From the NCBI GenBank assembly GCA_965263065.1, contig CBDHGH010000003.1, positions 62,001 through 126,000 on the forward strand: DNA of 64,000 nt, read 5' to 3'. The position numbers and the translations under genes are program-made. The stretch is from TK10-74A sp965263065. GTDB taxonomy: Bacteria > Chloroflexota > Dehalococcoidia > Bin125. Under the pieces are notes generated by a model. That model had not been told where the DNA came from, did not search any database, and saw nothing but the letters and a program-made list of their open reading frames with translations. Numbering within the stretch: position 1 is the first letter of the stretch; every line of letters starts with the position of its first letter. Below, piece by piece: positions 1 to 8,103 of the stretch.

Positions 1-368
1 CCGGCCTCGCGCAGCCGGGCGATGCCACGCCCGTCGACACGGGCATCCGGGTCCGCGAACGCGACGACGACCTCCCGCAGGCCGGCGGCCAGGATCGCCT
101 CCGTGCAGGGCGGGGTGCGGCCGTGCACCGAGCAGGGCTCCAGGGTCACGTAGAGGGTCGCGCCGCGGGCGGCGTCGCCGGCCTGACGCAGCGCCGCGAC
201 TTCGGCGTGGGGGCCGCCGGGCGGCGACGTCGCGCCCTCGCCGACGATGCGGCCGTCGCGCACGATCACGGCGCCCACGGCGGGGTTGGGGCTGGTGGTC
301 CCCAGCACGCCGCGCGCGAGCTCCAGGGCCCGCGCCATGTGGCGCGACACGCCGTCGGCGGTGCTCAC
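1..368 (-). CDS. ribD: Riboflavin biosynthesis protein RibD, N-terminal deaminase part (partial)
   Basis: Pyrimidine deaminase of riboflavin synthesis (EC 3.5.4.26). The gene runs off the left edge, so only about 122 N-terminal codons are visible. The cytidine-deaminase-type zinc site is clear: HAEVAALR supplies His and the catalytic Glu, and PCSVHGRTPPC supplies the two Cys ligands. The TSPNPAVGAVIV segment near the N terminus is typical of RibD. The start is GTG at 368, overlapping the dcd stop (GTGA), so the two genes are translationally coupled. Whether a C-terminal reductase domain follows cannot be seen. Confidence 0.88.
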   Translation of the reverse strand, partial: MSTADGVSRHMARALELARGVLGTTSPNPAVGAVIVRDGRIVGEGATSPPGGPHAEVAALRQAGDAARGATLYVTLEPCSVHGRTPPCTEAILAAGLREVVVAFADPDARVDGRGIARLREA

Positions 369-943
369 CACTCGCCCGCCTCCTCCCAGATGCGGCTCGT
401 CAGGGCGGCGTCCTGGCCCGCGTACTTGTCGCCGGGCGCGGCGCCGTAGGGGCGCTCGGCGGGGGAGCTGAGCGGCTGGAAAGTGAACGCGCAGATGCGC
501 ATGCCGGGGTACAGCGCGACGGGCATGACGCCCAGGTTGCCCAGCTCCATCGTCGCGTGGCCGTCCCAGCCGGCGTGAAACAGGCTGGCGGTGCTGTGCA
601 CGATGATGCCCAGCCGGGCCAGGCTGCTGCGACCCTCCAGCCGGGCCACCACGTCGGGGCCCAGACGCAGGCGCTCCAACGTCGTGGCGAGGACGAGCTC
701 CTGCGGATGCACGATGAACCGATCGCCGGGCGCGAGATCGACGCGCCGGGTCGCGCCCGTCGCGGTGGCGGGATCGCGCGGGTCGATGCAGGCCTGCTTG
801 TTGCGCTCGAAGATCAGGAAGCGCGAGCCCAGGCGCAGGTCGACGGAGTCGGGACCGATGCGCACGTCCAGCCCGTCGTCGGGGTCCAGCGCGATGCGGC
901 CCGCGCGCAGGGCGGCCCGAATGTCGCGGTCGGAGAGCTGCAC
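365..943 (-). CDS. dcd: dCTP deaminase (possibly bifunctional dCTP deaminase/dUTPase)
   Basis: Deaminates dCTP on the route to dTTP. The 192-residue protein has the family core GRSSLARLGIIVHSTA, with the Arg/Ser phosphate contacts, followed by the MELGN and YPGMRICAF beta strands of the trimeric dUTPase-like fold. The HSTA motif resembles bifunctional Dcd-Dut enzymes more than E. coli Dcd, so dUTPase activity is possible but not shown. The start was chosen at GTG 943 because GGAGGAGG lies just upstream and the protein then begins VQLSDRDI like relatives; a longer reading frame exists. It overlaps ribD by 4 bases. Confidence 0.9.
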   Translation of the reverse strand: MQLSDRDIRAALRAGRIALDPDDGLDVRIGPDSVDLRLGSRFLIFERNKQACIDPRDPATATGATRRVDLAPGDRFIVHPQELVLATTLERLRLGPDVVARLEGRSSLARLGIIVHSTASLFHAGWDGHATMELGNLGVMPVALYPGMRICAFTFQPLSSPAERPYGAAPGDKYAGQDAALTSRIWEEAGEW

Positions 944-1063
944 GCCAGACCTCCTCCAGTGCGGGCGCCGGACGCGATCCACGGCGCCGGGCCACCCGTG
1001 CGACCGATCTTCGCACGCCGGGGCGGGGGAGCGCCTACCCGGGTGGGCGGGGCGGTCGGGGCG

Positions 1064-3106
1064 CTAAGCCGTCCGGCGTCGCAGCCAGAGCGCCGCGCCG
1101 AGTCCCAGCGCGACCAGCACGGCGAGGGCGATCTCCAACGGCCGCATGAAGCCGGGGCGGGATTCGTCGACCAGGACCGCGTCGGGCTCGACGGCGTCGC
1201 CGCCGGCGTCCGGGGTACGGCTCGCCGCGACGCCGCTTGCCTCGTCCTCCGCGTCGCCCGCCGATTCGGCGTCGGCGGCGGGGGCGGGGGCGGCGTCGGC
1301 GTCGGCGGGAGCCGCGGCCTCGTCATCCGAGGGTTGGCTATCAGCGGCTGTAGCGGTGGCCTCCTCGTCGTCGCGCTCGGCGCGATCGTCGGCGGCGGCG
1401 TCATCCGCGTCCGATTCCTCGGCGGCGGCCTCGTCCTCGACGGCCTCCTCCGCGGCCTCATCCTCGATCGGCTCGGCGTCGGCTGGCTCGGACTCCGCGT
1501 CCGCGTCGGTCTCCGCGTCGGGCTCTGGTTCTTCAGCGTCGGGCGACTCCTCCTTGGCCGCGGTTTCGTCCGCAGTGTCGTCCGCGGGTTCGTCCGCCGC
1601 TGCGTCGGCCTGCGCTGCGTCCGGCTCCTCCGACGCCGCAGCGGGCTCCTCGGCCTGCTCCTCGGCGGCATCCTCGACGGGATCCTCGGCGGCATCCTCA
1701 GCAGTATCGTCAGCAGTGTCGTCCGCCCGCGCGGGCGGGGCCGCCTCGGCCTGATCGACCTGCGCCGCTTCCGGCTCGGCTTCGGCCTCCGCCGACGGCT
1801 GCGCCTCGGTCGCGGACGCATCCGCCGCCTCGTCACCGGACGGCTCGCCGGCCGCGGGCGCTTCAGCGGCGGAGTCGTCGGCCGAGGGGTCGGGTTCGGC
1901 TGCGTCGGCGGCGGGCGGATCCTCCTCGGCGGCGGCCGACTCGTCGGCGGTTGCTTCAACGGAGTCATCGGCGGCGACGGCGGCCTCGTCGGCGGCGACC
2001 GGCGCGTCGGCGGCCTCCGCGTCCGCCTCGGCCGACGTGGCCACGGCCTCGACCGCGGCCTCTGCGCTCTCCTCGACCTCGCTCTCCGCCACGGCCGCGA
2101 CCGCCGTCGCCGGCTCGGCCGCCTCTGCCGCTGCTTCCGCCTCTTCCTCGATGTCCTCTTGCACAACCGCCTCTTCCTCGTCCTCTTCCTCCACGACCGC
2201 CGCTTCGGCGGCGGCAGCAGCAGCGGCCTGGGCGGACGCGCGAGCGGCCTCCTCCGACGCCTGCTCCTCGGCAGCTTCGTCGGCGGCGGCCTGATCGGCG
2301 GCAGCGGCGGCGGCGGCCTGATCGGCGGCGCGCCGCGCCGCGCGCGCTTCCTCGGCGTCGGCGTCGTCCGCCGCGACCTCTTCCTCAACCGGCTCGGCTT
2401 CGTCGTCCGCGGGCTCCGCCGCGGCCTCCTCCTGCACAAGCTCCTCCTCCTCCGCCGCTTCGGGCTCGTCGTCCATCGCGGCGGCCTCGTCATCCGCCGC
2501 TTCGGGCTCCTCCTGCGCCGCCGCGGCCTGGGGCTCCGCAGCGGCCTCGGCGGCGGCGGCCGCAGGCGCGGCCTCGGCCGCGGCGGCGGCCTGCGCGGCG
2601 GCCTCGTCGGCCCCATCCGACTGCTCGGCGGCGGCCACGACGCTGGCCTCCTCGACGTCCGCCGCGGGCTCATCCGCGACCTCCGCAACCGTGGCACTCT
2701 CGGCGGTCGCCGCGCTCCGGGGAGCGCGCAGGGTGGCGCCACCGTCCTGGCCGAGGTCGACGATGACGACGGCGACGAGCGCGGCGGCGGCCAGCACCGA
2801 CGCGGACGTGGCGAGGCGCGCCGAGAGCAGGCCGCGCCCCATGCCCGCGACGGCGCGCCGCCGGCCGGCGGCGACCGCGTGCACGTCGCGCGGGGCGAGC
2901 GTGTAGTCGCGCCGCGGCGCGGGCGCGGGCAGGGCGGCGAGCAGCGCCTTCAACTCGCGCAGGTCGTCGATGTACGCCTGCAGCTCGGTGTCGTCGCGCA
3001 GCACGCGCGTGAAGTCATCCACCTCATTGGCGGACAACTGGCCATCGACGAAGGCGGAGGCCTGCGCGTGGCGGTCGGGCTGACGCCGGAAGCGACGGCC
3101 GATCAC
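1064..3106 (-). CDS. Membrane anti-sigma factor-like protein with giant Ala/Glu-rich region
   Basis: A 680-residue protein directly after an ECF sigma gene and overlapping it by 4 bases (GTGA), so a role as its anti-sigma factor is inferred from context. Residues 1-70 are a small charged helical domain (SAFVDGQLSANEVDDFTR) like the N termini of RseA-type anti-sigma factors, without a zinc HxxxCxxC motif. A transmembrane helix lies at about 98-118. Residues of about 121-650 are almost entirely Ala, Glu, Asp, Pro and Ser, strongly acidic and repetitive. A second hydrophobic helix followed by RRR ends the protein. The start is GTG 3106 with GGAAGGAG upstream. The acidic region has no recognisable fold. 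Confidence 0.72.
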   Translation of the reverse strand: MIGRRFRRQPDRHAQASAFVDGQLSANEVDDFTRVLRDDTELQAYIDDLRELKALLAALPAPAPRRDYTLAPRDVHAVAAGRRRAVAGMGRGLLSARLATSASVLAAAALVAVVIVDLGQDGGATLRAPRSAATAESATVAEVADEPAADVEEASVVAAAEQSDGADEAAAQAAAAAEAAPAAAAAEAAAEPQAAAAQEEPEAADDEAAAMDDEPEAAEEEELVQEEAAAEPADDEAEPVEEEVAADDADAEEARAARRAADQAAAAAAADQAAADEAAEEQASEEAARASAQAAAAAAAEAAVVEEEDEEEAVVQEDIEEEAEAAAEAAEPATAVAAVAESEVEESAEAAVEAVATSAEADAEAADAPVAADEAAVAADDSVEATADESAAAEEDPPAADAAEPDPSADDSAAEAPAAGEPSGDEAADASATEAQPSAEAEAEPEAAQVDQAEAAPPARADDTADDTAEDAAEDPVEDAAEEQAEEPAAASEEPDAAQADAAADEPADDTADETAAKEESPDAEEPEPDAETDADAESEPADAEPIEDEAAEEAVEDEAAAEESDADDAAADDRAERDDEEATATAADSQPSDDEAAAPADADAAPAPAADAESAGDAEDEASGVAASRTPDAGGDAVEPDAVLVDESRPGFMRPLEIALAVLVALGLGAALWLRRRTA

Positions 3107-3756
3107 GAGGGACTCCTTCCCGCCGGGGAAGCCGGCGCCCCGTGATCTGCCTGACGCGCGCGCCCGCCGGGCAGTTCCCCCCGTTCGGTCAGAAAGATGC
3201 GCAGTCTGGCGCGCCCGCGACTGATCCGCGACTTCACGGTGCCCACGGAACTCCCCATCGCCGTCGCGATCTCGTCGTAGGCCAGCCCGTGCACGTCGGA
3301 CAGGAGCACGGCCTGGCGCTGCTCGGCCGGCAGCGTCGCGAGGCCCTGCTGGATGACGCCCGCGGTCTCGGCGCCCATGGCGCGGCCCTCGGGCGAGCGT
3401 TCGCGGGAGGGGGGCGCGGCGGCGTCCCCCCCGGCCTCGATCATCGAGTCGAGCGAGTCGGAGGGGCGGCGCTTGCGCTTGCGCAGCTCGTCGCGGCACT
3501 GGTTGCCGGCGATGCGCAGGATCCAGGCCTGGAAGGAGCCGCCGCGGTAACCGCCGATCCCCCGCCAGGCCGACACGAAGGCATCCTGCGCCGCATCCTC
3601 GGCGGCCGGCGGCGAGGAGAGCATGCGCAGGCAGAGCCCGAACACCGGGCGCTGGTAGCGCCCGACGAGGGCGTTGAACGCGCCCAACTCACCCTGCTTC
3701 GCGCGCTCGGCGAGTTCGTCGTCGGTGGGGGCGGTGGTGGGGGGCGGGGTCGGCAT
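3103..3756 (-). CDS. ECF-type RNA polymerase sigma factor (sigma-70 family)
   Basis: 217 residues. Sigma region 2 spans about residues 13-90, with the core-binding helix and the segment AAEDAAQDAFVSAWRG typical of ECF sigmas. Region 4 spans about 135-195, with LPAEQRQAVLLSDVHGLAYD and the helix-turn-helix GSSVGTVKSRISRGRARL. There is no region 1 or 3, which marks it as group 4 (ECF). It would direct RNA polymerase to a stress or envelope regulon and is probably held at the membrane by the coupled downstream protein. The start is ATG 3756. Its specific ECF subgroup and target promoters cannot be read from the sequence. Confidence 0.92.
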   Translation of the reverse strand: MPTPPPTTAPTDDELAERAKQGELGAFNALVGRYQRPVFGLCLRMLSSPPAAEDAAQDAFVSAWRGIGGYRGGSFQAWILRIAGNQCRDELRKRKRRPSDSLDSMIEAGGDAAAPPSRERSPEGRAMGAETAGVIQQGLATLPAEQRQAVLLSDVHGLAYDEIATAMGSSVGTVKSRISRGRARLRIFLTERGELPGGRARQADHGAPASPAGRSPS

Positions 3757-3845
3757 GGCTGGACGCGTGGACTCCTGGACGGGCGACCGCCGCGCGGCAG
3801 CGCGCGCAACCCGCCGATCCCCGCGGCGACGCCGAAGTTTCGTGG

Positions 3846-3854
3846 ATTGTACCA
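3846..3854 (-). promoter_or_regulatory. Candidate extended -10 promoter of the ECF sigma gene
   Basis: On the minus strand the sequence reads TGGTACAAT, a TGn extended -10 followed by a good -10 hexamer, about 90 bases upstream of the sigma start codon. No convincing -35 is visible. The same TGn plus -10 layout is seen before the tRNA and nusA in this window. Confidence 0.3.
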
Positions 3855-3910
3855 GCGGCCTGCGTCCGCCCTACCGTCGCCGGGACCGCCCGTCGTGCGG
3901 CCCCCCTCTT

Positions 3911-3949
3911 CGATAGCCCCGGTCGATAGCCCGGGCCGATAGCCCGCGT
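3911..3949. repeat. Three 13-bp direct repeats (CGATAGCCC cores)
   Basis: CGATAGCCC occurs at 3911, 3924 and 3937, exactly 13 bases apart, with GC-only spacers. The array lies in the divergent gap between the ECF sigma gene (start 3756, minus) and lepB (start 4009, plus). It may be a regulatory iteron or a small tandem duplication; the sequence does not say which. No gene was found in 3757-4008. Confidence 0.6.
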
Positions 3950-4008
3950 CCCACCCCAGCCCTAGGCTAGATCAGGCGCGGCGATGGGGACAGACGGCGC
4001 GGAGAAGC

Positions 4009-4698
4009 ATGCAGCGACTTCGACACGGCCCGCTCCGCGAGGTGCTCGAGACCGTCCTGCTCGCCCTGATCGTGTTCCTGCTGGCGCGCGCCGTCGTGCA
4101 GAACTTCCAGGTCGAGGGCTCCAGCATGGCCCCGACGCTGGAGCACTCCAACTTCGTGCTCGTCCACAAGCTCGCCTATGCGAAGCTCAGCGTGGGTCCG
4201 TTCGACTTCCTGGTCCCCGGCCGCGACAACGGGGACTTCCTCCTCGGCGGCCCAGAGCGGGGCGACGTGGTGGTCTTCCATTCCCCGTCCGACCCCAGCC
4301 GCGACTTCGTGAAGCGGGTCATCGGCCTGCCCGGCGACCGCATCGAGGTCCGCAACGGCGAGGTGCTCGTCAACGGGCAGGGGCTCGAGGAGCGCCAGTA
4401 CATCCGCTCGGCCCCCACCTATGGGTACCCGCAAGCGGGGCTGCCGTTTGTCGTGCCGCCGAAGCACTATTTCATGCTGGGCGACAACCGCAACGCGAGC
4501 CAGGATTCGCACGTCTTCGGGCCGATCCACGAGCGGCTGCTGGTGGGCGCGGTGATCTTCCGCTGGCTGCCGTTGGACTCGATCGGCGGGGGCGGCGGCC
4601 GCGACCTGGTCACAACCGGCGGCGGCGCCGTGCCCGATCCCGGCGACGTGCGACCGTCGCCCAGCACCACCGCCGCGCACCTGGAGGCCGAACGATGA
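4009..4698 (+). CDS. lepB: Signal peptidase I
   Basis: Membrane serine protease that removes signal peptides from secreted proteins (EC 3.4.21.89). An N-terminal transmembrane helix lies at about residues 12-30. The catalytic Ser is in VEGSSMAPTL (Ser39) and the general-base Lys in RDFVKRVIGLPGD (Lys102). The family box GDNRNASQDSHVFGP follows near residue 165. Length (229) is normal for a single-helix Gram-positive-type enzyme. ATG 4009 is preceded closely by GGAGAAG. Its stop overlaps the pyrE start as ATGA, so the two are co-transcribed although functionally unrelated. Confidence 0.95.
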   Translation: MQRLRHGPLREVLETVLLALIVFLLARAVVQNFQVEGSSMAPTLEHSNFVLVHKLAYAKLSVGPFDFLVPGRDNGDFLLGGPERGDVVVFHSPSDPSRDFVKRVIGLPGDRIEVRNGEVLVNGQGLEERQYIRSAPTYGYPQAGLPFVVPPKHYFMLGDNRNASQDSHVFGPIHERLLVGAVIFRWLPLDSIGGGGGRDLVTTGGGAVPDPGDVRPSPSTTAAHLEAER

Positions 4699-5261
4699 GC
4701 ACCCCGAACGACGGACTCGATCTGCTGCGCCGGGTCGGCGCGCTGCTGAGCGGGCACTTCCGCTACGCCTCCGGGCGCCACGGCGCGCACTACGTCGAGA
4801 AGTTCCGCCTGCTGGAAGACCCCGCCGCGACGACCGATCTGTGCAAGCCGCTGGCCGCAGGCCTGCGATCGCACGGCATCGAGTTGGTCGTCGGCCCCAC
4901 GACGGGCGGCGTGGTCGTGGGCTACGAGATGGCGCGCCAACTGGGCCTGCACGTCTTCATCGCCGAGCGCGCGGACGACGGCGACGCGCGCGCCCTGCTG
5001 CGCGGCTTCCGCGTGCGCCCCGGCCAGCGCACGTTGATCGTCGACGATGTGCTCACGACCGGCGGCTCGCTGCGGCAGACGATCGCGGCCGTCGAGCGGG
5101 CGGGGGGGCAGCCGGTGGCGGTCGCGGTGCTGATCGATCGCAGCGCCGGGCGCACGGACTTCGGGCTGCCGTTCCTGGCCGGGATGACGCTCGACATCGG
5201 GTCGTACGCGCCGGCCGACTGCCCGCAGTGCGCCGCGGGCGAGCCGCTGATCGAGACCTAA
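4695..5261 (+). CDS. pyrE: Orotate phosphoribosyltransferase
   Basis: Joins orotate to PRPP in de novo pyrimidine synthesis (EC 2.4.2.10). The 188-residue protein begins with the FRYASGRHGAHYVEKF segment that contacts orotate. The PRPP-binding motif is TLIVDDVLTTGGSLRQTI near residues 115-132. The substrate segment VGPTTGGVVVGYEMA also matches the family. The C-terminal CPQCAAGEPL pair of Cys is seen in many long-form bacterial PyrE proteins. ATG 4695 overlaps the lepB stop by 4 bases. Confidence 0.95.
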   Translation: MSTPNDGLDLLRRVGALLSGHFRYASGRHGAHYVEKFRLLEDPAATTDLCKPLAAGLRSHGIELVVGPTTGGVVVGYEMARQLGLHVFIAERADDGDARALLRGFRVRPGQRTLIVDDVLTTGGSLRQTIAAVERAGGQPVAVAVLIDRSAGRTDFGLPFLAGMTLDIGSYAPADCPQCAAGEPLIET

Positions 5262-5291
5262 GCCGGCGCGCCCGGGGGATGCCTCGCTCGC

Positions 5292-6050
5292 TCAGACGTA
5301 GACCGACAGGTCGGCGGCGTGCACGAAGAATCCCGGCGCGACGCCGGCCGCGTCGGCCAGCACCGACATCAGGACGACGAACAGGCTGAACCCGGCCGCG
5401 TTGGCGACGAACACTTCGCGGCGCGTGGCGCTTGGTACGGCCGCCTCGATCGCGGCGTTGCTGGATACGAACCACGCCAGCACGGTCAGCATGCCGACGG
5501 CGAAGCCCAGCGCCGGCACGACCATGAGCGCCGCGCCCGCCAGGGGGAAGGCCGCGTAGCCCATGGTGCGGACGAGCCGCGGGCCCGAGGCCTGGCGTCC
5601 GAAGACGAACCGCAGCACGAGGTGCGCGCTCAGCACCCACAGCGCCCACAGGGTCAGGCCCGAGATCACGCCCAGCAGCCCCTCGCGCAGCAGGATGCGG
5701 CCGGTCGACAAGCCGTCGACCTCGACGATGAGCCATAGCCAGCCGCCCAGCGCCGCCAGCAGCAGCGACGCCAGCACGACCAGTGTCGCCGCCAGGGTCT
5801 GACTGGCGTCGTCGCGGACCTCCGAGAAGACCGTGGCGTCGAGCTGCATCATGCGGCGCACGCGCTGCATGATGAGCCGGGGGTCGATGACCTGATCCGA
5901 GGACGAGGCGGAGGAGACGCCGGGCAGGCGGCGCGCCGTCGCCAGGAGGGCCGACCGCGCGGCGGGCCGATCGGGCGCGCCGGGATCGACGGAGGCCCGC
6001 GGCGGCGTGCCCGGAGAGAGGAACCGGGATCCACCAAGAGAGAGGGTCAT
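5292..6050 (-). CDS. Yip1-domain multi-pass membrane protein
   Basis: About 252 residues. After a Pro/Ala-rich N-terminal tail of about 65 residues comes RLIMQRVRRMMQLDATVFSEVRDD, an amphipathic lead-in common in bacterial YIP1-family proteins. It is followed by about five hydrophobic segments, among them TLAATLVVLASLLLAALGGW, LWALWVLSAHLVLRFVFG and LAGAALMVVPALGFAVGML. The conserved TMGYAAFPLAGA segment supports the Yip1 assignment. The function of bacterial members is unknown. The start is uncertain: ATG 6050 is used, and an in-frame ATG at 6077 is possible. Confidence 0.7.
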   Translation of the reverse strand: MTLSLGGSRFLSPGTPPRASVDPGAPDRPAARSALLATARRLPGVSSASSSDQVIDPRLIMQRVRRMMQLDATVFSEVRDDASQTLAATLVVLASLLLAALGGWLWLIVEVDGLSTGRILLREGLLGVISGLTLWALWVLSAHLVLRFVFGRQASGPRLVRTMGYAAFPLAGAALMVVPALGFAVGMLTVLAWFVSSNAAIEAAVPSATRREVFVANAAGFSLFVVLMSVLADAAGVAPGFFVHAADLSVYV

Positions 6051-6098
6051 GCGATCACTCGGATCCCATCGGCCCACCGGTCACCACGACCCGTGATC

Positions 6099-6104
6099 AG
6101 TATA
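6099..6104 (-). promoter_or_regulatory. Candidate -10 element (TATACT) for the Yip1-type gene
   Basis: On the minus strand TATACT lies about 50 bases upstream of ATG 6050 in a short AT-richer patch. The same patch read on the plus strand (TATACA) could serve the dehalogenase gene at 6207. No strong -35 is visible on either strand, so this is tentative. Confidence 0.25.
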
Positions 6105-6206
6105 CAACGTGACGGCCCGCTGCGGACCGCCTACGCCGGCGGCGGTCTACCGTGTACCCGCCGGGGCCGGCCCCATCGTCCGGCCCACTTGTGCAGAGGA
6201 GCCCCG

Positions 6207-7088
6207 ATGAGCGACGCCAGCATCCCCAGCAAGGACCCCTACGCCCGCACCCGCGTGCCCGTGCTGGACAGTCACATGGTCTGCGTCGACGAGGGTGCCG
6301 GCGACAGCATCGTCTTCCTGCACGGCAACCCCACGTCGTCCTACCTGTGGCGCAACATCATTCCGCATTGCATGTCGCTGGGCCGCTGCCTCGCGCCCGA
6401 CCTGATCGGCATGGGCGAGTCGGGCAAGAACCCCAGCGGGTCGTATCGCTTCGCCGACCACGCGCGCTATCTGGACGCCTGGCTCGACGCCATCGACGTC
6501 GGCGACAACGTCACCTTCGTGATCCACGACTGGGGGTCGGCGCTGGGCTTCGACTGGGCGCGCCGGCACCCCGAGCGCGTGAAGGGCATCGTCTTCATGG
6601 AGGCGATCGTGCGGCCCGTGACCTGGGACGAGTGGCCCGACGCCGCGCGCCGCATCTTCCAGGGCTTCCGCTCGGAGGCGGGCGAGGAGATGGTGCTGGT
6701 GAAGAACGTCTTCGTCGAGCGCGTGCTGCCGGGCAGCGTGCTGCGCGGCCTCAGCGAAGAGGAGATGGCCGTCTATCGCCGGCCGTTCGCGGAGCCGGGC
6801 GAGTCGCGGCGCCCGACGCTGACCTGGCCCCGCGAGATCCCGATCGACGGGGAGCCGGCCGACGTGGTCGCCATCGTGCAGGCCTACGCCGACTTCCTGA
6901 GCGCCAGTCCGCTGCCCAAGCTCCTGATCGACGCGCAGCCCGGCGCGATCCTCAACGGCGCGCAACTCGAGTTCGCGCGCGGCTGGCCCAACACGACCGA
7001 GGTCGCGGTGCCGGGCAGCCACTTCGTGCAGGAGGACTCGCCCGACGCGATCGGCCACGCCATCGCGGACTGGTACGCGACGCTGTAA
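6207..7088 (+). CDS. Haloalkane dehalogenase (LinB/DhaA-like)
   Basis: Alpha/beta-hydrolase that cleaves carbon-halogen bonds of haloalkanes, giving an alcohol and halide (EC 3.8.1.5). The nucleophile is Asp108 in VIHDWGSALG, the acid Glu132 in FMEAIVRP, and the base His272 in GSHFVQEDSPD. The halide-holding residues are Asn41 in HGNPTSSYLW and Trp109. The Asp/Glu/His/Trp numbering is the same as I recall for LinB, placing it in subfamily HLD-II. The 293-residue length fits. ATG 6207 has CAGAGGAG upstream. It sits alone between a membrane protein and an enoyl-CoA hydratase. The natural substrate is unknown. Confidence 0.9.
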   Translation: MSDASIPSKDPYARTRVPVLDSHMVCVDEGAGDSIVFLHGNPTSSYLWRNIIPHCMSLGRCLAPDLIGMGESGKNPSGSYRFADHARYLDAWLDAIDVGDNVTFVIHDWGSALGFDWARRHPERVKGIVFMEAIVRPVTWDEWPDAARRIFQGFRSEAGEEMVLVKNVFVERVLPGSVLRGLSEEEMAVYRRPFAEPGESRRPTLTWPREIPIDGEPADVVAIVQAYADFLSASPLPKLLIDAQPGAILNGAQLEFARGWPNTTEVAVPGSHFVQEDSPDAIGHAIADWYATL

Positions 7089-7102
7089 CCCGAGCCGGGC
7101 GC

Positions 7103-7891
7103 CTACTGGCCAGAGAAGGTCGGCGGCCGCTTCTCCAGGAAGGCCTGGATGCCCTCGCGGCCGTCGGCGGTGGCGGCCATGCGCGCGATCGCCAGCGTCT
7201 CCAACTCCATCTGCGTCTCCAGCGTCTCCACGAGGCCGCTGTGGAACAGCCGGCGCATCTCGCCGAAGGCGAGCGTGGGGCCGGCGGCGATCTCTTCCGC
7301 CGTGGCGGTCGCTTCCGCGAGCAGCTCGGCGTCGGGCACGACCCGCGTCACGATGCCGTACTCCTGCGCCTGCGCGGCGCTCAACATCGGGTTGGTGAGC
7401 GTCAGCTCGAGCGCGCGCGGGAGTCCCACCTTGCGCGGCAGGAAGTACGTCGAGGAGCCGTCCGGCGTCAGGCCGGCCTTCGTGTAGGCCATCGTGAAGC
7501 GCGCCGATTCCGCCGCGATCACGATGTCGCAGCTGCAGGCCAGGCTCATACCCGCGCCCGCGGCGACGCCGTTGACCGCCGCGATCAGGGGCGCGTCGCC
7601 GCGGGTGAACCGCGAGATGGCGGCGTGCAGGTAGGTCGTCACTTCCTTCATGTGCGCGGGCAGAGCGTCGCCCTGGGCCGCGAACGACTTGAGGTCGCCG
7701 CCGGCGGAGAAGAAGCGGCCCGAGCCGGTGAGCAGGATGGCGCGCACGTTGCGATCGCTGCTGGTCGCCAGGGAGGCGTGCATCAGGTCGAGGGCCAGCT
7801 GGAGGTTGAGCGCGTTGGCGGCCTCGGGCCGGTTGATCGTGATGTGCGCGACGTTATTGCGCAGCTCGTAGGTCAGTGTCTCGTAGTCCAC
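7103..7891 (-). CDS. Enoyl-CoA hydratase/isomerase family protein
   Basis: Crotonase-fold enzyme of acyl-CoA metabolism, 262 residues. The CoA/oxyanion-hole signatures are visible as SGRFFSAGGDLKSFAA and AAVNGVAAGAGMSLACSCDI. At the catalytic Glu positions of true hydratases the sequence reads YTKAGLTPDGSSTYFLPR, with Asp where the second Glu often lies, so isomerase activity is as likely as hydration. The start was set at GTG 7891 (VDYETLTYEL) with GGGAAGGG upstream; a longer frame reaches 7933. It is convergent with the dehalogenase and divergent from the P450. Confidence 0.85.
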   Translation of the reverse strand: MDYETLTYELRNNVAHITINRPEAANALNLQLALDLMHASLATSSDRNVRAILLTGSGRFFSAGGDLKSFAAQGDALPAHMKEVTTYLHAAISRFTRGDAPLIAAVNGVAAGAGMSLACSCDIVIAAESARFTMAYTKAGLTPDGSSTYFLPRKVGLPRALELTLTNPMLSAAQAQEYGIVTRVVPDAELLAEATATAEEIAAGPTLAFGEMRRLFHSGLVETLETQMELETLAIARMAATADGREGIQAFLEKRPPTFSGQ

Positions 7892-8103
7892 GGCGTGCCC
7901 TTCCCGGCTGCCCCGGCGAGCCCGTCTCGCCACGCGGGCGCGGCAATCATCGCCGCCGCGACCGCCGGGGGCAATCCGCGCCGCGCCACCGGCCGGCGCC
8001 GGGGGCGGAGATGTCTGCGAAGCCGCGCCGCGCCGGATATGCTCGAAACGAGAACCCGCTGGACCGGCGCCCCGCGCCGGGGCGGGCGCGATTGGGGGCC
8101 TCG

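Noticed and set aside
557..3145. Long plus-strand open frame (862 codons) opposite the anti-sigma gene
   Set aside because: It is a shadow of the repetitive Ala/Glu-rich gene on the minus strand, has Gly/Arg/Leu low complexity and shows no family motif.
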